The notes: generated by a model not told the origin, from the letters alone. Shown: positions 35,147 through 44,671, counted from the first letter of the stretch. The stretch is 64,000 nt of DNA from CAZSNT01 sp964607765 (GCA_964607765.1 CAZSNT010000037.1:3071-67070); one strand, 5' to 3'. Translations and numbers: made by a program.

Positions 35147-35878
35147 TCACTCAATCTGTTGCACTTCTCTGCATTCCGGGTAACCGGTGCAGCCCCAGAA
35201 GTCTGCTCCGGCTCTCCTTCCCTGTCTCGCCGTGCGCCGAGCCATAGGGCGACCGCAAGCCGGGCACATGGGGGCGCCTTCCTTTACTGCCCGCGCCTTG
35301 GTCCTGATGTCGGTCAGCCTTTCACGGAATCCCCCTTCCTCCTTGAAGGACTTTCCCTGCGCTTCAAGCTGGTGGTTGAGCATGTTGATCACCCGGGAGA
35401 TCAGGATTAGCAGGGCGTTGGTCATCACTTCGTCGCTCCTGGAGTCAAGCCATTCCGCGAACTTCCTCTTCTCGCTCAGAATGCGGCGGCAGGCGTCGTG
35501 CAGGACATCCTCGCCGCAATCGGCAGGATCGAGGCGGACGGCATACACTCGTCGCGCTTCCGCAGAGTCTTTGGACCAAGGGACCTTTTCCTGCTGGAGG
35601 AGCCAATTCAGGTAGTCCCCCGCCAGTTCAGCCAGACTGGACCGCGCCACATCGGTCAGCCGCATTTCGGTCTCCTTCGACGTCGTTCGACGTGCCGATC
35701 CCTCCGCGTTGTTTGCGCAGCCCGATCGGGCGGCCTGTGTCATCTGATCGAACTGGCGGCCACATGGGTCGTTCGTGCGATTAAGGAACCTCTTGCAGAA
35801 CCGCTGTGTTCCGAGTTGCACAACGTTAGCCAAGATCCACGAATCCAGCCAGAAGTACCCGCCTGTACCGCCGAACAT
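35147..35878 (-). CDS. Four-helix-bundle suffix-domain protein with C-terminal zinc ribbon
   Basis: 243 residues. The N-terminal half has the bundle pattern of the 23S rRNA-intervening-sequence family (FDQMTQAARSGCANNAEGSA, then LTDVARSSLAELAGDYLNWL), the middle carries the suffix domain (VMTNALLILISRVINMLNHQ), and the end is a topoisomerase-type zinc ribbon, MCPACGRPM ... WGCTGYPEC with four cysteines. Such proteins form pentamers that can bind nucleic acid; their job is unknown. AAAAGGAGG lies about 11 nt before ATG 35878 and a consensus promoter lies further up. CGATT-rich repeats stand on both sides of the gene, as if it were an independent insert between two carbohydrate operons. Confidence 0.85.
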   Translation of the reverse strand: MFGGTGGYFWLDSWILANVVQLGTQRFCKRFLNRTNDPCGRQFDQMTQAARSGCANNAEGSARRTTSKETEMRLTDVARSSLAELAGDYLNWLLQQEKVPWSKDSAEARRVYAVRLDPADCGEDVLHDACRRILSEKRKFAEWLDSRSDEVMTNALLILISRVINMLNHQLEAQGKSFKEEGGFRERLTDIRTKARAVKEGAPMCPACGRPMARRTARQGRRAGADFWGCTGYPECREVQQIE

Positions 35879-35923
35879 GCTAATTCCGCCTCCTTTTAAT
35901 GCTCTTTATTTATACGCTCTTAT

Positions 35924-35952
35924 ATAATAGCCTTCTTGCTCGCCGATGTCAA
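35924..35952 (-). promoter_or_regulatory. Consensus sigma-70 promoter of the four-helix-bundle gene
   Basis: On the minus strand TTGACA (35952-35947) and TATTAT (35929-35924) are exactly 17 nt apart, inside an AT-rich island that contrasts with the surrounding GC-rich DNA. Transcription would start near 35917, followed by AAAAGGAGG and the ATG at 35878. Confidence 0.75.
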
Positions 35953-35996
35953 GAACAGGAAGTGGTGATGACCCGACAGGGCCGCTGGCCTCCCGG

Positions 35997-36062
35997 GACT
36001 CGAGCGATTCGAACGATTCGAGCGGACCGATTCCGTCGACTCAATCGATTTCATCGATTCCC
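35997..36062. repeat. CGATT-rich repeat, right copy
   Basis: Begins with the same GACTCGAGCGATTCGA as the copy at 35078 and continues ACGATTCGAGCGG ... TCGATTTCATCGATTCCCC. Both copies read in the same direction and frame the four-helix-bundle gene. The rest of the gap to 36293 holds no recognisable gene. Confidence 0.7.
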
Positions 36063-36293
36063 CGTCGCTGCGTGCTGCTCTGATGTGGTGTCACAGTTTG
36101 CCATGCCCCTGTCCCACGATACGTTCAGTCGCAGGCGGCCCGTACTACGGTTCGAGCGTCCTTTCCAGGGAGACCGAAATGAAGCAGGGCGGACACGCTG
36201 ACAGTTGTGCGGAGCGCGCCGGCGAGTCGGCCCCCTGTCCCCCGTGAGGAATCCGGCTGTGGGCCCCGCGCAAACAAATCAGGAGTGATTCAG

Positions 36294-39200
36294 ATGGTCC
36301 TGTCAAAGCTCGCGTTCGCCGCTCTGATCGTGTTGTCCTCGGCAGCTCTTGCTGTGCCGTTCGAGATGGATGAGCGTGGCGTTGTCCGGTTGGGGGGAAG
36401 CGCTGAGGGGGTGACTGTGGTCGTGTCCATGCACACTCCCGGCTGGGGGTATGCGAGCATGCAGAGCGGGAATGCCGAGACATCCCGGGACGGTAACAGC
36501 GTGGCTGGGAGGGTCCTGCTCCCCAAACCGGGTGTGGGTGCAATGGAGTACTCCGTCCGGGCAACGCCCGGAGACGGGGCGTGTGAGTTTTCCTACTCGG
36601 TTGGGTTCTCTGAGGAAACAGAGATCCAGGGGGCCTACGTCAGCATTTTCCTTCCCGGGAAGCGGTTCCAGGGCCGCGAGGTCTGTGCGTGGCCCAGTGA
36701 GACGCGCGTGCCACTGCCGGAAGGCCAGGGCAATCCCGAACTCGGTGGCGTGGCCGCTGGGGTCTCGGTCGACGTGGGCAATGGCCAATCGCTTCTGTTC
36801 ATGTCGTCCGACACGGGTACCGTACTGTGCCAGAACCACCGGATGTTCACCAACGACAGCTTCGAGTTGCGGCTGGGCCTGTGGAACACCGGGGCGGCAC
36901 CGGGAGGCATGCCTGTTCGGCGGACGTTCCAGGTCATGCTCGCATCTCACGATGCCGTGAAGAGGAAGGCGACGACCGTGAACCAAGCCTCCACGTTCGA
37001 TTCCGAGAAGCCGTTCGCGCTGCTTCACAAGCAGGGGCATGTGTCTGTGAGACGAGGCCGGACGGGATTGCTTGGCGTCAAGCTGGCCGTGCACGGCCTG
37101 AACTGGGCCTATGCAGAACAGGCCGCGGCAGAGGCAACGGGAAGCGGCAGTCGCGAACAACGGTTCGTCCAGGGCAAGCTCGCCGTACCTGACGGGGTCG
37201 GCAGGCTGGTCTATGTTCAGCAGGCATCCGCAACGGATGATGGCGGCATGCGGCTCGCCTATGATCTGCGCTTCGACCAGAACGTGGCGATCAATGGATA
37301 CCAGACCGCGTTCACGGCACGCCTGGAACACTACGTCGGACGGGATGTGAGCGTTACCACACCCGAAGGAGAGAAACGCGTCCACATCGGTGAGGAGCAT
37401 GGCGGAGATTTCCTGTTTGAGGGAGAGGTCACGGCGGTGTCGGTTGCGGCCGGGTCGGTCCCGGGCTTCTCCATATCCGTGGAAACTCCTACTCATCTCC
37501 TGATCCAGGACAATCGGGGTTGGGGCGGGAGCACAGTCGAACTCCGCTTCTGCCATCTACGGGCGGAAGACGGCGGCCGCGTGGAAGGCAATACGCCCAT
37601 CCGCCGCGACTACACACTGAAACTGACGGAACCGCTGCAGGTTGTGCTCGACCAGAACGCGACCGCACTGCGCACGGACACATCGACATGGATCCCGTTC
37701 ACGCTGCCATGGGACAGCGCTCCCGTTGACGTGTCGTCGCTGAACCACAAGCCGGCAGGCAAGCACGGATTCGTGACCGCGAAGGGCGGCAAATTCATCC
37801 TCGCGGACACGGGGGAGGAGATCCGGTTCTGGGGGACCTGCTTCTCCGCGGGCGCCAATTTCCCGAGCCACGAGCAGTCGGAGAAGATCGCGGCCCGCCT
37901 GGCCAAGTTCGGGATCAACATGGTCCGGCCCCACCACGCCGACGCGCCGTGGGCCGAACGCCACTTCTTCCCCAAGTCCGTCGACAACACCCGCGTGTTT
38001 GACGAAGAGAACCTGGACCGCTTCGACTACCTGGTCCACTGCCTGAAGCAGGAAGGGATCTACCTGTATCTGGACCAACTTGTGCATCGTCGCTTCAAGA
38101 CGGGCGATGGGGTGGATGCCGTCTCGGACCTGCCGGCCGCGGCCAAGCCCTACTCGAACTTCGATCCGAAGCTCATCGAGTTGCAGAAGGAGTTCTCGAA
38201 GAACATCTGGGAACACGTCAACCCCTACACCAAACTCGCGTACAAGGACGACCCGGCCGTCGCACTGATGGAGTTTGCCAACGAGAATGACATGTTCACA
38301 CAGAAGGTGACGCTGGAGCCGTACCGGACCCGGCTCGAGGCCCGCTACCGCACGTGGGCTTCGGAGAAGGGCATCTCGCTGCCGGACGGCGACGTGGACT
38401 TTGCCGTGACTACCGATCCCATGATGCGGTTCTTCATCGACGTACAGAAGGGCTTCTATGATGAGATGGAGCAGTATCTGCGGGAGAACGTCGGGGTCCG
38501 CGTTCCCATGACCGGCAGCAACTGGAGCCGGAACGCGGCGTTGCTTCTGGCATTGCGCGATTGCGATTTCACGGATTCGCATGCGTATTGGCAGCATCCC
38601 GGCAAGGACGGTACGATCGGGAACCGGCCCATGGTCGGGTCATCCCGGACCATCATGGACTCGCTGGGATTCCAGTCCGTTCCGGGCAAGCCCTTCTTCG
38701 TCAGCGAGTGGGATGAGCCATGGCCGAACGAGTGGCGTGCCGAGCTTCCCGTATGGATGGCGGCCGTTGCGGCATTCCAGGGCTGGAATGGTCTGACAGT
38801 CTACACGTACCGCCACTCGGTCCGACTGCCGATCAACAGCATCACAGGAGCCTTCGAGACATTCAACGATCCCGCTCGCTTCGGGCTCTTCCCGCATGCC
38901 GCGCTCGCCTACCGTCGCGGCGATTTCCGGACCGGCTCCGAAACCTGGGTCCACATTCCCCCGGAGCTTGCGGAGTCCGCAAAGAGTCCATCCTCGTACA
39001 GTGGCTCGGCATACCAGTCGTTGGCCATGCGGCGACGGTTCCGGACGGCTGTGGCAGACGGTCCCTTCGCGAGAGAGACACTGGCCCACGATGCGGACGG
39101 CAAATCAGTGTCCGTGCAGAGCGTCGCTCCGGATCAGAGCTTCCGGCACGACCCGAAGGCACAGATCCTCGCACTGAGTTCGCCGCGCACGCAAGTCGTG

Positions 39201-39602
39201 AGCGGGTTCATCAGGGATGCCGGGGAGCAGACAACCGGGAACATGACAGTCAGCTCCGGGACTGTCTTCGCCACCATCGCGCTCAGTTCCCTCGACGGCG
39301 ACCCGATCGAGCGATCGGCGAGTCTGCTGCTCACGGCCGTGGGACGCGCCGAGAACACGGGCTTCGCGTTCGATGTCACCCGGACAAAGCGCCTCGCCGG
39401 CGGGTCCGGGCCGATCCTGATCGATCCGGTTCGGGCCACGGTCCGAATCAAGACCGGCCGCAAAGACCTGGCCGTCATACCGGTCGGCGCAGATGGAACC
39501 CGGGGCAACGCGCTCTCTGCCCATGTGAGCGACGGTTGGCTGACCTTCGAGATCGGCCCGGAATCCAGAACGATCTACTACGCAATAGGAGCGAGCCGAT
39601 GA
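36294..39602 (+). CDS. Secreted GH5-like glycoside hydrolase
   Basis: 1102 residues from ATG 36294 (AGGAG 8 nt upstream; signal peptide MVLSKLAFAALIVLSSAALA). Residues 20-480 are two repeated beta-rich domains. The catalytic barrel begins near 500 (FILADTGEEIRFWGTCFSAG) and has the clan-A acid/base in LMEFANENDMFT (Glu 664) and the nucleophile in FFVSEWDEPWP (Glu 805). A C-terminal beta-sandwich closes the protein. It is a paralogue in the barrel of the gene at 55696 (shared pattern VNPYTKL ... DDPAVA). Exported endo-acting glycosidase, substrate unknown. First gene of a tightly coupled operon: its stop overlaps the next start as ATGA. Confidence 0.87.
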   Translation: MVLSKLAFAALIVLSSAALAVPFEMDERGVVRLGGSAEGVTVVVSMHTPGWGYASMQSGNAETSRDGNSVAGRVLLPKPGVGAMEYSVRATPGDGACEFSYSVGFSEETEIQGAYVSIFLPGKRFQGREVCAWPSETRVPLPEGQGNPELGGVAAGVSVDVGNGQSLLFMSSDTGTVLCQNHRMFTNDSFELRLGLWNTGAAPGGMPVRRTFQVMLASHDAVKRKATTVNQASTFDSEKPFALLHKQGHVSVRRGRTGLLGVKLAVHGLNWAYAEQAAAEATGSGSREQRFVQGKLAVPDGVGRLVYVQQASATDDGGMRLAYDLRFDQNVAINGYQTAFTARLEHYVGRDVSVTTPEGEKRVHIGEEHGGDFLFEGEVTAVSVAAGSVPGFSISVETPTHLLIQDNRGWGGSTVELRFCHLRAEDGGRVEGNTPIRRDYTLKLTEPLQVVLDQNATALRTDTSTWIPFTLPWDSAPVDVSSLNHKPAGKHGFVTAKGGKFILADTGEEIRFWGTCFSAGANFPSHEQSEKIAARLAKFGINMVRPHHADAPWAERHFFPKSVDNTRVFDEENLDRFDYLVHCLKQEGIYLYLDQLVHRRFKTGDGVDAVSDLPAAAKPYSNFDPKLIELQKEFSKNIWEHVNPYTKLAYKDDPAVALMEFANENDMFTQKVTLEPYRTRLEARYRTWASEKGISLPDGDVDFAVTTDPMMRFFIDVQKGFYDEMEQYLRENVGVRVPMTGSNWSRNAALLLALRDCDFTDSHAYWQHPGKDGTIGNRPMVGSSRTIMDSLGFQSVPGKPFFVSEWDEPWPNEWRAELPVWMAAVAAFQGWNGLTVYTYRHSVRLPINSITGAFETFNDPARFGLFPHAALAYRRGDFRTGSETWVHIPPELAESAKSPSSYSGSAYQSLAMRRRFRTAVADGPFARETLAHDADGKSVSVQSVAPDQSFRHDPKAQILALSSPRTQVVSGFIRDAGEQTTGNMTVSSGTVFATIALSSLDGDPIERSASLLLTAVGRAENTGFAFDVTRTKRLAGGSGPILIDPVRATVRIKTGRKDLAVIPVGADGTRGNALSAHVSDGWLTFEIGPESRTIYYAIGASR

Positions 39603-41251
39603 CGCTTGACGAGAAACTGGCGGCCATAGACAGCCAATACGATGCTGCCTGTGCGATGTTCGGAGTAGAATGGAGCGGCGGCCCGGGCTACCACAGCCAC
39701 GTCGCTGCCGGTATGCACGTACACGCGCTCCGGAACAACTTCGAATACGCCGTCTTTCTCCTGCGCTCCTCGGAGGCGGCCCACCACTCCCGGGCAGCCG
39801 ACGTGCTGCGGGCCTGTCTGCGGTTCCAGGAAACGGACCCGATGCGCAAGGACTACGGGATCTGGCCGTGGCTCGCCGAGGAACCGCTGGACCAGATGGC
39901 CCCGCCCGACTGGAACTGGGCAGACTTCTGCGGCGCCGCGATCGCCGTCATCCTGACCGAAGCGCCGGAGCGCCTGCCCGGCGGTCTTCGAGGCGACCTG
40001 CAGGCAGCACTGGGGCACGCGGCCATGGCGATTTTCCGCCGCAACGTGCAGCCGGGCTACACCAACATCTGCGTGATGGGTGCGGGCGTCTGCGCTGCTG
40101 CCGGAGAAATCCTCGACAACGCACTCCTGCTCGCATACGGTCGACGACGCCTCGAGGCATTCGTCGCCCACACGCGCTTCCATGGCGGCCTCAACGAATA
40201 CAACAGTCCGACATACACCTTTGTCGCACTGCACGAATGCGAGCGCATCCTCCAGGTTGTGCAAGACCCGGGCACCCGGGAAGCCGCGGAGACGTTGCGC
40301 CGCATGATCTGGCAATTCCTCGCGGAACGCTACCACCCCGGCACGCAGCAACTGGCCGGACCACACAGCCGGGCATACGCCGACCTGCTCAGAGCAGAGG
40401 CCACGGCCGAACTGCAGCGGCTCACGGCCCCGGGGGCCGCGAACGACACGACGTTCGATCAGAGAACGGACGTGGTGTCACACCTGCCGTGTCCCGCTGA
40501 GTTGCGGGAGCGTTTCCAGCGTCTGCCCGAGCCTGAAGTCTGCCTCCGCAGTCGCTTCATCCGGCACGCTGACGACGCCCACTCCACCTACGGAACAACC
40601 TGGCTGTGTGACGACGCCGCGCTGGGCACGATCAACCACGGATGCCTGTGGATCCAGCGCCGGTCCGTTCTCGGCTATGTGGTGGCCCCGCAGCGTCCGG
40701 CGGTCCTGAAGGTCCAGTTTCTCAGGGACTTCAGGCCCTGTGCCTCAGCGGCCACTCGCAGCGCACAAGACCGCAACCGTGTTCTGTCAGCTTTCCAATT
40801 GCTCACCAACAAGGGGGATCATCACATCCACCTCGACCGCCCCGAGGACGGGGTCTTCACTGCGTCCGACCTCCGTTTGCGTTACCGGCTGGACCACCCA
40901 ACGGCCACGCTGGGCAAGGCCGATGCGCGACATGCGGTGCTGGTGTGCGGCGACTGGGAGGCCCGCCTCTGGATGCTGCCCGTTTCGCTCGGCGCCGAAT
41001 CTGGCCGCTGGGAGACGGGCTCGGATGACGACGGCATCTTTGCGGATGCCGTTCTCTACCACGGTCGGGAACGAGGCATCCCGTTCGCCGATCCGAGCAT
41101 GGGGATCAGGGCCGGAGCAGGTCTGCAGTTGAGCCGGCGAAGCGAACGCCCCTCCGGGAGCGAGCCGGAGGCGACAGAGGCGGACGGTTTGATCCAGTAC
41201 AGGTGGGGAGACCTGCAGGTGTCGATGCCAAAGACCACCTACGCCCTCTGA
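39599..41251 (+). CDS. Cytosolic protein, predicted helical toroid plus beta-sandwich, function unknown
   Basis: 550 residues from ATG 39599, which overlaps the previous stop by 4 nt and has AGGAG 7 nt upstream. The N-terminal 330 residues are alpha-helical with hairpin spacing (WADFCGAAIAVILTEAPERL, YTNICVMGAGVCAAAGEIL, GGLNEYNSPTYTFVALHECE), as in alpha/alpha-toroid sugar enzymes; the rest is beta-rich (LWIQRRSVLGYVVAPQRPAV). There is no signal peptide, in contrast to both neighbours. The conserved-looking NEYNSPTY and TRFHGGLNEY could be the active cleft. A lyase or hydrolase of released oligosaccharides is plausible, but no family can be named. Confidence 0.75.
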   Translation: MTLDEKLAAIDSQYDAACAMFGVEWSGGPGYHSHVAAGMHVHALRNNFEYAVFLLRSSEAAHHSRAADVLRACLRFQETDPMRKDYGIWPWLAEEPLDQMAPPDWNWADFCGAAIAVILTEAPERLPGGLRGDLQAALGHAAMAIFRRNVQPGYTNICVMGAGVCAAAGEILDNALLLAYGRRRLEAFVAHTRFHGGLNEYNSPTYTFVALHECERILQVVQDPGTREAAETLRRMIWQFLAERYHPGTQQLAGPHSRAYADLLRAEATAELQRLTAPGAANDTTFDQRTDVVSHLPCPAELRERFQRLPEPEVCLRSRFIRHADDAHSTYGTTWLCDDAALGTINHGCLWIQRRSVLGYVVAPQRPAVLKVQFLRDFRPCASAATRSAQDRNRVLSAFQLLTNKGDHHIHLDRPEDGVFTASDLRLRYRLDHPTATLGKADARHAVLVCGDWEARLWMLPVSLGAESGRWETGSDDDGIFADAVLYHGRERGIPFADPSMGIRAGAGLQLSRRSERPSGSEPEATEADGLIQYRWGDLQVSMPKTTYAL

Positions 41252-41267
41252 ACCAAGGAGACTGAGG

Positions 41268-44201
41268 ATGCGAACGAACGTCGTGTTGATGCTGGCGGCC
41301 ACTGCGGCGTGTGGACAGGTTGCGGTGGAGCTTGCCCCGAATGGCGTGATGCGCTCGATCAGTGTCAACGGCAAACCGGTGACGGGACCGCTGGCGCTGG
41401 CCGTACCCAAGCCGCAGTGGCAGGGGACCGTGCTGTCGTCTGACAGACTGCACTCAGTGCAGGACACGCGAGACGGGCAAACCCGAATAGTGCAGGGCAT
41501 CGCCGGCGCGGACGGCCAGGCGTTGGCCGATGTGACGCTGCGTGTGACGCCCGGGCAAGACACGGCGGATGTGCAGTGTGAGTTCACGCCGAGGGAAGAA
41601 CTGAGCTCTGCTGCGGCACTGCTGCGTGTCTACCTGCCCGTCAAGCAGTACTCGGGCAAGGCATACTGCCTCGTGGATGGGGCCAACTCGCGCAGCAACG
41701 CGTTCCCCGAGACCTTGCCTACGCCTTACGCGTTCTTCTCCGGCGCAGGATTCGACCGCCTCGCCTTCCAGGTCGCGCCTGACGTATTCCTCGCACTCGA
41801 GCCGGATTGGGCGACTGTCGCGCGGGTCAGTGTGCAGGACAATCGCCGGTTCAAAGGCAAAGACTACGAGGTGCAGCTGTACCTGCACGCCAAACGGAAG
41901 CTGAAGCCTGGCGAACCAGTGAACGCTCGAGTGCGTTTCCGGCGAATGAGCGCTGCGCAGATACGGGCCGAGGTCGCGCGCGGCACGGAAGCGCAGCGGC
42001 GTCTGGCGCAGGCGCTCCGGCGCCAAGGCACCCCGGCAATCCGCACGGTGACACTCAGCGCAGACGAAGTCCCCGCCTACGGATTGGTTGAGCTGAGCGT
42101 GGACCTGGACGCGACGTACGAGAACCCGTTCGATCCGGACGACGTCAGCCTGGAAGCGCTCATCACGGACCCACGCGGCCGCGCCGTGACCGTCCCCGGT
42201 TTCTTCTCCTGCCCGTACACCCGCTCGAAGCCCGAACAGGCCGAACGACTGGCGCCGGCCGCCGGGGCAGGATGGCGGATTCGCTACTGTCCCTCGCTGC
42301 CGGGCGACTACAAGGGGCGTGTGGTTCTGAACGACGGTGGGACACGGGTCGAGCATCCGTTCGCATTCAGAGCAACGCCTTCGGACCATCCCGGCATGAT
42401 ACGCGTGGCCGCCGGCAATCCCCTCTACCTCGAGTTCGACAGCGGCGCTCCTTACTTCGCCATCGGCGAGAACGTGTGTTGGCCGGGCTCGGGCGGCACG
42501 TACGACTACGACAACTACTGGAAACGGCTCGCTGAAAACGGTGCGAACTACGCACGTCTGTGGATCGGCCCCTTCGACTGTTTCACTCTCGAACGTGTGG
42601 CGCGCGGCCCAACCGACCACGCCGGTCTTGGTCGCATTGATCTCGCGGCCGCCTGGCGCGTCGATACCGTGCTGGACGAGGCGGCCAGGCGCGGCATTCA
42701 GATCATGTTCTGCATCGAGTCGTTCAACTCGCTGCGTATCCGCAAGCCGCATGCCATGTGGTCAACCTGCCCTTACAACAAGGCCAAGGGCGGCCCGCTC
42801 GCGAAGCCGCGCGAGTTCTTCACCAATGAGGCGGCCAGGGAGCTGTTCAAACGCCGGCTGCGCTACATCGTCGCGCGCTGGGGGCACCTGCCGTCGCTGC
42901 TGGCCTGGGAGTTCTGGAATGAAGTGAACATCGTTGAAACGTACGTCAGTGCCGATGTTGCGGCCTGGCATCGCGAGATGGCGCGGTACCTTCGCGGCAT
43001 CGACCCGTATGATCACCTGATCACCACGAGTTGGGCCGGGACAAGAGGGGATCCGGCCGTGGACGGGCTCCCCGAGATGGACTACATCCAGAGCCATCAG
43101 TACGGGGCCCACGATGCCGCCGACGCCATGATCGACGTCTGCCTCCAGAAGACCGGACGTTACCGCAAGCCGCACTACTTCGGCGAGTACGGCACGGGCA
43201 CCCGGGCCGAGGGCACGCTCGAGGATGTGGACGGCATCCACCTGCACAACGGCCTGTGGAGCGGCATCTTCGGCAACGCCATGGGCACCGCCATGCTCTG
43301 GTGGTGGGACAACTATGTCGAGCCACGGAACCTGTATCACCTGTTCAAGCCGGTCGCCGCCTACGTCGACGGCATCCCGTTCAACACCGCGCGTTACTCG
43401 GCGCCGGCCGCGGTCTCGGTCGAGTGGCAAGGCACCCCGCCGCCGCCGCGTTTGGAGGATCTGCCCGTAGAGGGGCGCCATGCCAGCTGGTCTGCCGCGC
43501 CGTTCAACAAGCCGCGAACACTGGTCTGCCGCCCGGACGGCACCATCGAAGGCGTGGAACAGCTGAGCCGGCTGCAGCACGGCGTGCGGAACCACCCGAA
43601 GCTGCACAATCCGGTCACGTTCCAGGTCGACTACCCCGCCCCGGGCCGCTTCATCGCCCGCGTAACCAAAGTGTCCGGGTACGGTGGTGCCGGACTCCGC
43701 ATCAGCCTTGACGGAACGGTCAAGCTCGACAAACAGTTCCCGGACACGGACGACAACAACCGCGAAATCACCGAATTCAATGGCGAGTACAGCATCACCG
43801 TGCCGGCCGGGGAACACACGATCGTGGTGGAGAACCACGGCGCCGACTGGGTGTTCATGGACTACCGGCTGCCGGCCTACGCACGCCGAACCAAGCCGCC
43901 GGTGCGGCTTTACGCACTGACCGCCACGGACGCGCCGGCCGCCACGCCGACCGTGCTGCTGTGGGCCCGGCACGACGCGTTCAACTGGTACCGTCACAGC
44001 ATCGGCGTGACCGAGTGGCCTGTGCCGCCAGTCACCGCTGTGGTGAACGGTGTCCCGGACGGACGCTACGTGACAGAGTTCTGGGACACGCTCACGGGAG
44101 AGGCCCGCCCCGGGGGAGTCGTCGCGGCAGAAGGCGGCGGCGTCCGAATCCCGCTGCCCGCTTTCAGCAAGTCCATCGCCGCGAAACTCACCAGACCATG
44201 A
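41268..44201 (+). CDS. Secreted GH5-like/DUF5060-type glycoside hydrolase
   Basis: 977 residues, AAGGAG 8 nt before ATG 41268, signal peptide MRTNVVLMLAATAACGQ. Residues about 260-375 form a DUF5060-like beta domain before the barrel, which opens with PYFAIGENVCWPGS and carries the acid/base in LAWEFWNEVNIVE (Glu 552) and the nucleophile in HYFGEYGTGTRAE (Glu 640). Residues 770-870 look like a carbohydrate-binding module. Shared layout with the DUF4038/DUF5060 group of plant- or algal-polymer hydrolases. Last gene of the operon. The reading frame continues after its stop into what looks like the tail of another cellulase-type gene. Confidence 0.87.
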   Translation: MRTNVVLMLAATAACGQVAVELAPNGVMRSISVNGKPVTGPLALAVPKPQWQGTVLSSDRLHSVQDTRDGQTRIVQGIAGADGQALADVTLRVTPGQDTADVQCEFTPREELSSAAALLRVYLPVKQYSGKAYCLVDGANSRSNAFPETLPTPYAFFSGAGFDRLAFQVAPDVFLALEPDWATVARVSVQDNRRFKGKDYEVQLYLHAKRKLKPGEPVNARVRFRRMSAAQIRAEVARGTEAQRRLAQALRRQGTPAIRTVTLSADEVPAYGLVELSVDLDATYENPFDPDDVSLEALITDPRGRAVTVPGFFSCPYTRSKPEQAERLAPAAGAGWRIRYCPSLPGDYKGRVVLNDGGTRVEHPFAFRATPSDHPGMIRVAAGNPLYLEFDSGAPYFAIGENVCWPGSGGTYDYDNYWKRLAENGANYARLWIGPFDCFTLERVARGPTDHAGLGRIDLAAAWRVDTVLDEAARRGIQIMFCIESFNSLRIRKPHAMWSTCPYNKAKGGPLAKPREFFTNEAARELFKRRLRYIVARWGHLPSLLAWEFWNEVNIVETYVSADVAAWHREMARYLRGIDPYDHLITTSWAGTRGDPAVDGLPEMDYIQSHQYGAHDAADAMIDVCLQKTGRYRKPHYFGEYGTGTRAEGTLEDVDGIHLHNGLWSGIFGNAMGTAMLWWWDNYVEPRNLYHLFKPVAAYVDGIPFNTARYSAPAAVSVEWQGTPPPPRLEDLPVEGRHASWSAAPFNKPRTLVCRPDGTIEGVEQLSRLQHGVRNHPKLHNPVTFQVDYPAPGRFIARVTKVSGYGGAGLRISLDGTVKLDKQFPDTDDNNREITEFNGEYSITVPAGEHTIVVENHGADWVFMDYRLPAYARRTKPPVRLYALTATDAPAATPTVLLWARHDAFNWYRHSIGVTEWPVPPVTAVVNGVPDGRYVTEFWDTLTGEARPGGVVAAEGGGVRIPLPAFSKSIAAKLTRP

Positions 44202-44285
44202 AATCCACATTCTGAGATCTTCGAGGAGTATGGCTGGGACTGGACGTACCACGCCTTTCGGGAGTGGAACGTAATAGTTACCTGA
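44202..44285 (+). pseudogene. 3' tail of a GH5 cellulase-type gene
   Basis: In frame with the preceding gene but after its stop, 27 codons read IFEEYGWDWTYHAFREWN and end in TGA at 44285. The pattern of YGWDWTYHAFREW is the usual C-terminal end of a secreted GH5 cellulase catalytic domain. Only this end is left, so a gene was lost by deletion or fusion here. Confidence 0.6.
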
Positions 44286-44290
44286 GGCCG

Positions 44291-44387
44291 CCCCGTAGCC
44301 CGGCTCTCCCGAGCCGGGTGTCCTTGTTGTCCCGCTCTATCCGGAGGCACGCCGGGGCACCCGGCTCAGGAGAGCCGGGCTACGGGG
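44291..44387. repeat. 30-nt inverted repeat with nested palindromes
   Basis: Arms 44291-44320 and 44358-44387 match at 29 of 30 positions around a 37-nt loop. Each arm is itself a hairpin (CCCGGCTC, four nt, GAGCCGGG). It sits between the tail of a GH5 gene and the tail of a PIN-domain gene. It could end transcription of the long operon before it, but the nested structure and GTAGCCCGGCTC edges suggest a mobile or dispersed repeat element. Confidence 0.8.
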
Positions 44388-44491
44388 GGTGTGCGAAGCA
44401 GCACGGCTTGCGGCTGGCAACCCGGAACACCAATGACTTCCCGCCCGAGCGGTTCCACTTTGTGACCGTTCCCTACACTCTCACCAGATAG
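44388..44491 (+). pseudogene. 3' tail of a PIN-domain (VapC-like) toxin gene
   Basis: Directly after the inverted repeat about 34 codons read CAKQHGLRLATRNTNDFP followed by PERFHFVTVPY and a stop at 44491. The pattern A-x-x-H-G-L-x-L-A-T-R-N-x-x-D-F is the C-terminal end of VapC PIN nucleases, including the last acidic ligand. The rest of the gene and the antitoxin are missing; the inverted repeat replaced the upstream part. Confidence 0.6.
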
Positions 44492-44598
44492 TGCCCATGC
44501 GTAGGGCTGACGCAGACCGCGCATCCCACCACCCGGTCCGACGCCCAACAGCCAGCGCCAGGCTGGTACGACGTCGACGCTGACGCCTTGACCATACC

Positions 44599-44626
44599 TT
44601 GAAACTATCACCTTTCGTGATATTAT
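44599..44626 (+). promoter_or_regulatory. Promoter with internal palindrome before the AAA ATPase gene
   Basis: TTGAAA at 44599-44604 and TATTAT at 44621-44626 are 16 nt apart. Between them a perfect inverted repeat TATCAC-5 nt-GTGATA (44606-44622) overlaps the -10 box, so a repressor could control it. Local AT content is high compared with the surroundings. Confidence 0.6.
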
Positions 44627-44671
44627 TAACCATTGTTACGAACTCGGCGTCGCGGATGACCGGAGGACATC

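Noticed and set aside
35147..35878. Diversity-generating retroelement accessory protein
   Set aside because: The four-helix-bundle resembles Avd, but no reverse transcriptase or template/variable repeats are in the window, and the suffix domain plus zinc ribbon is a different subtype.
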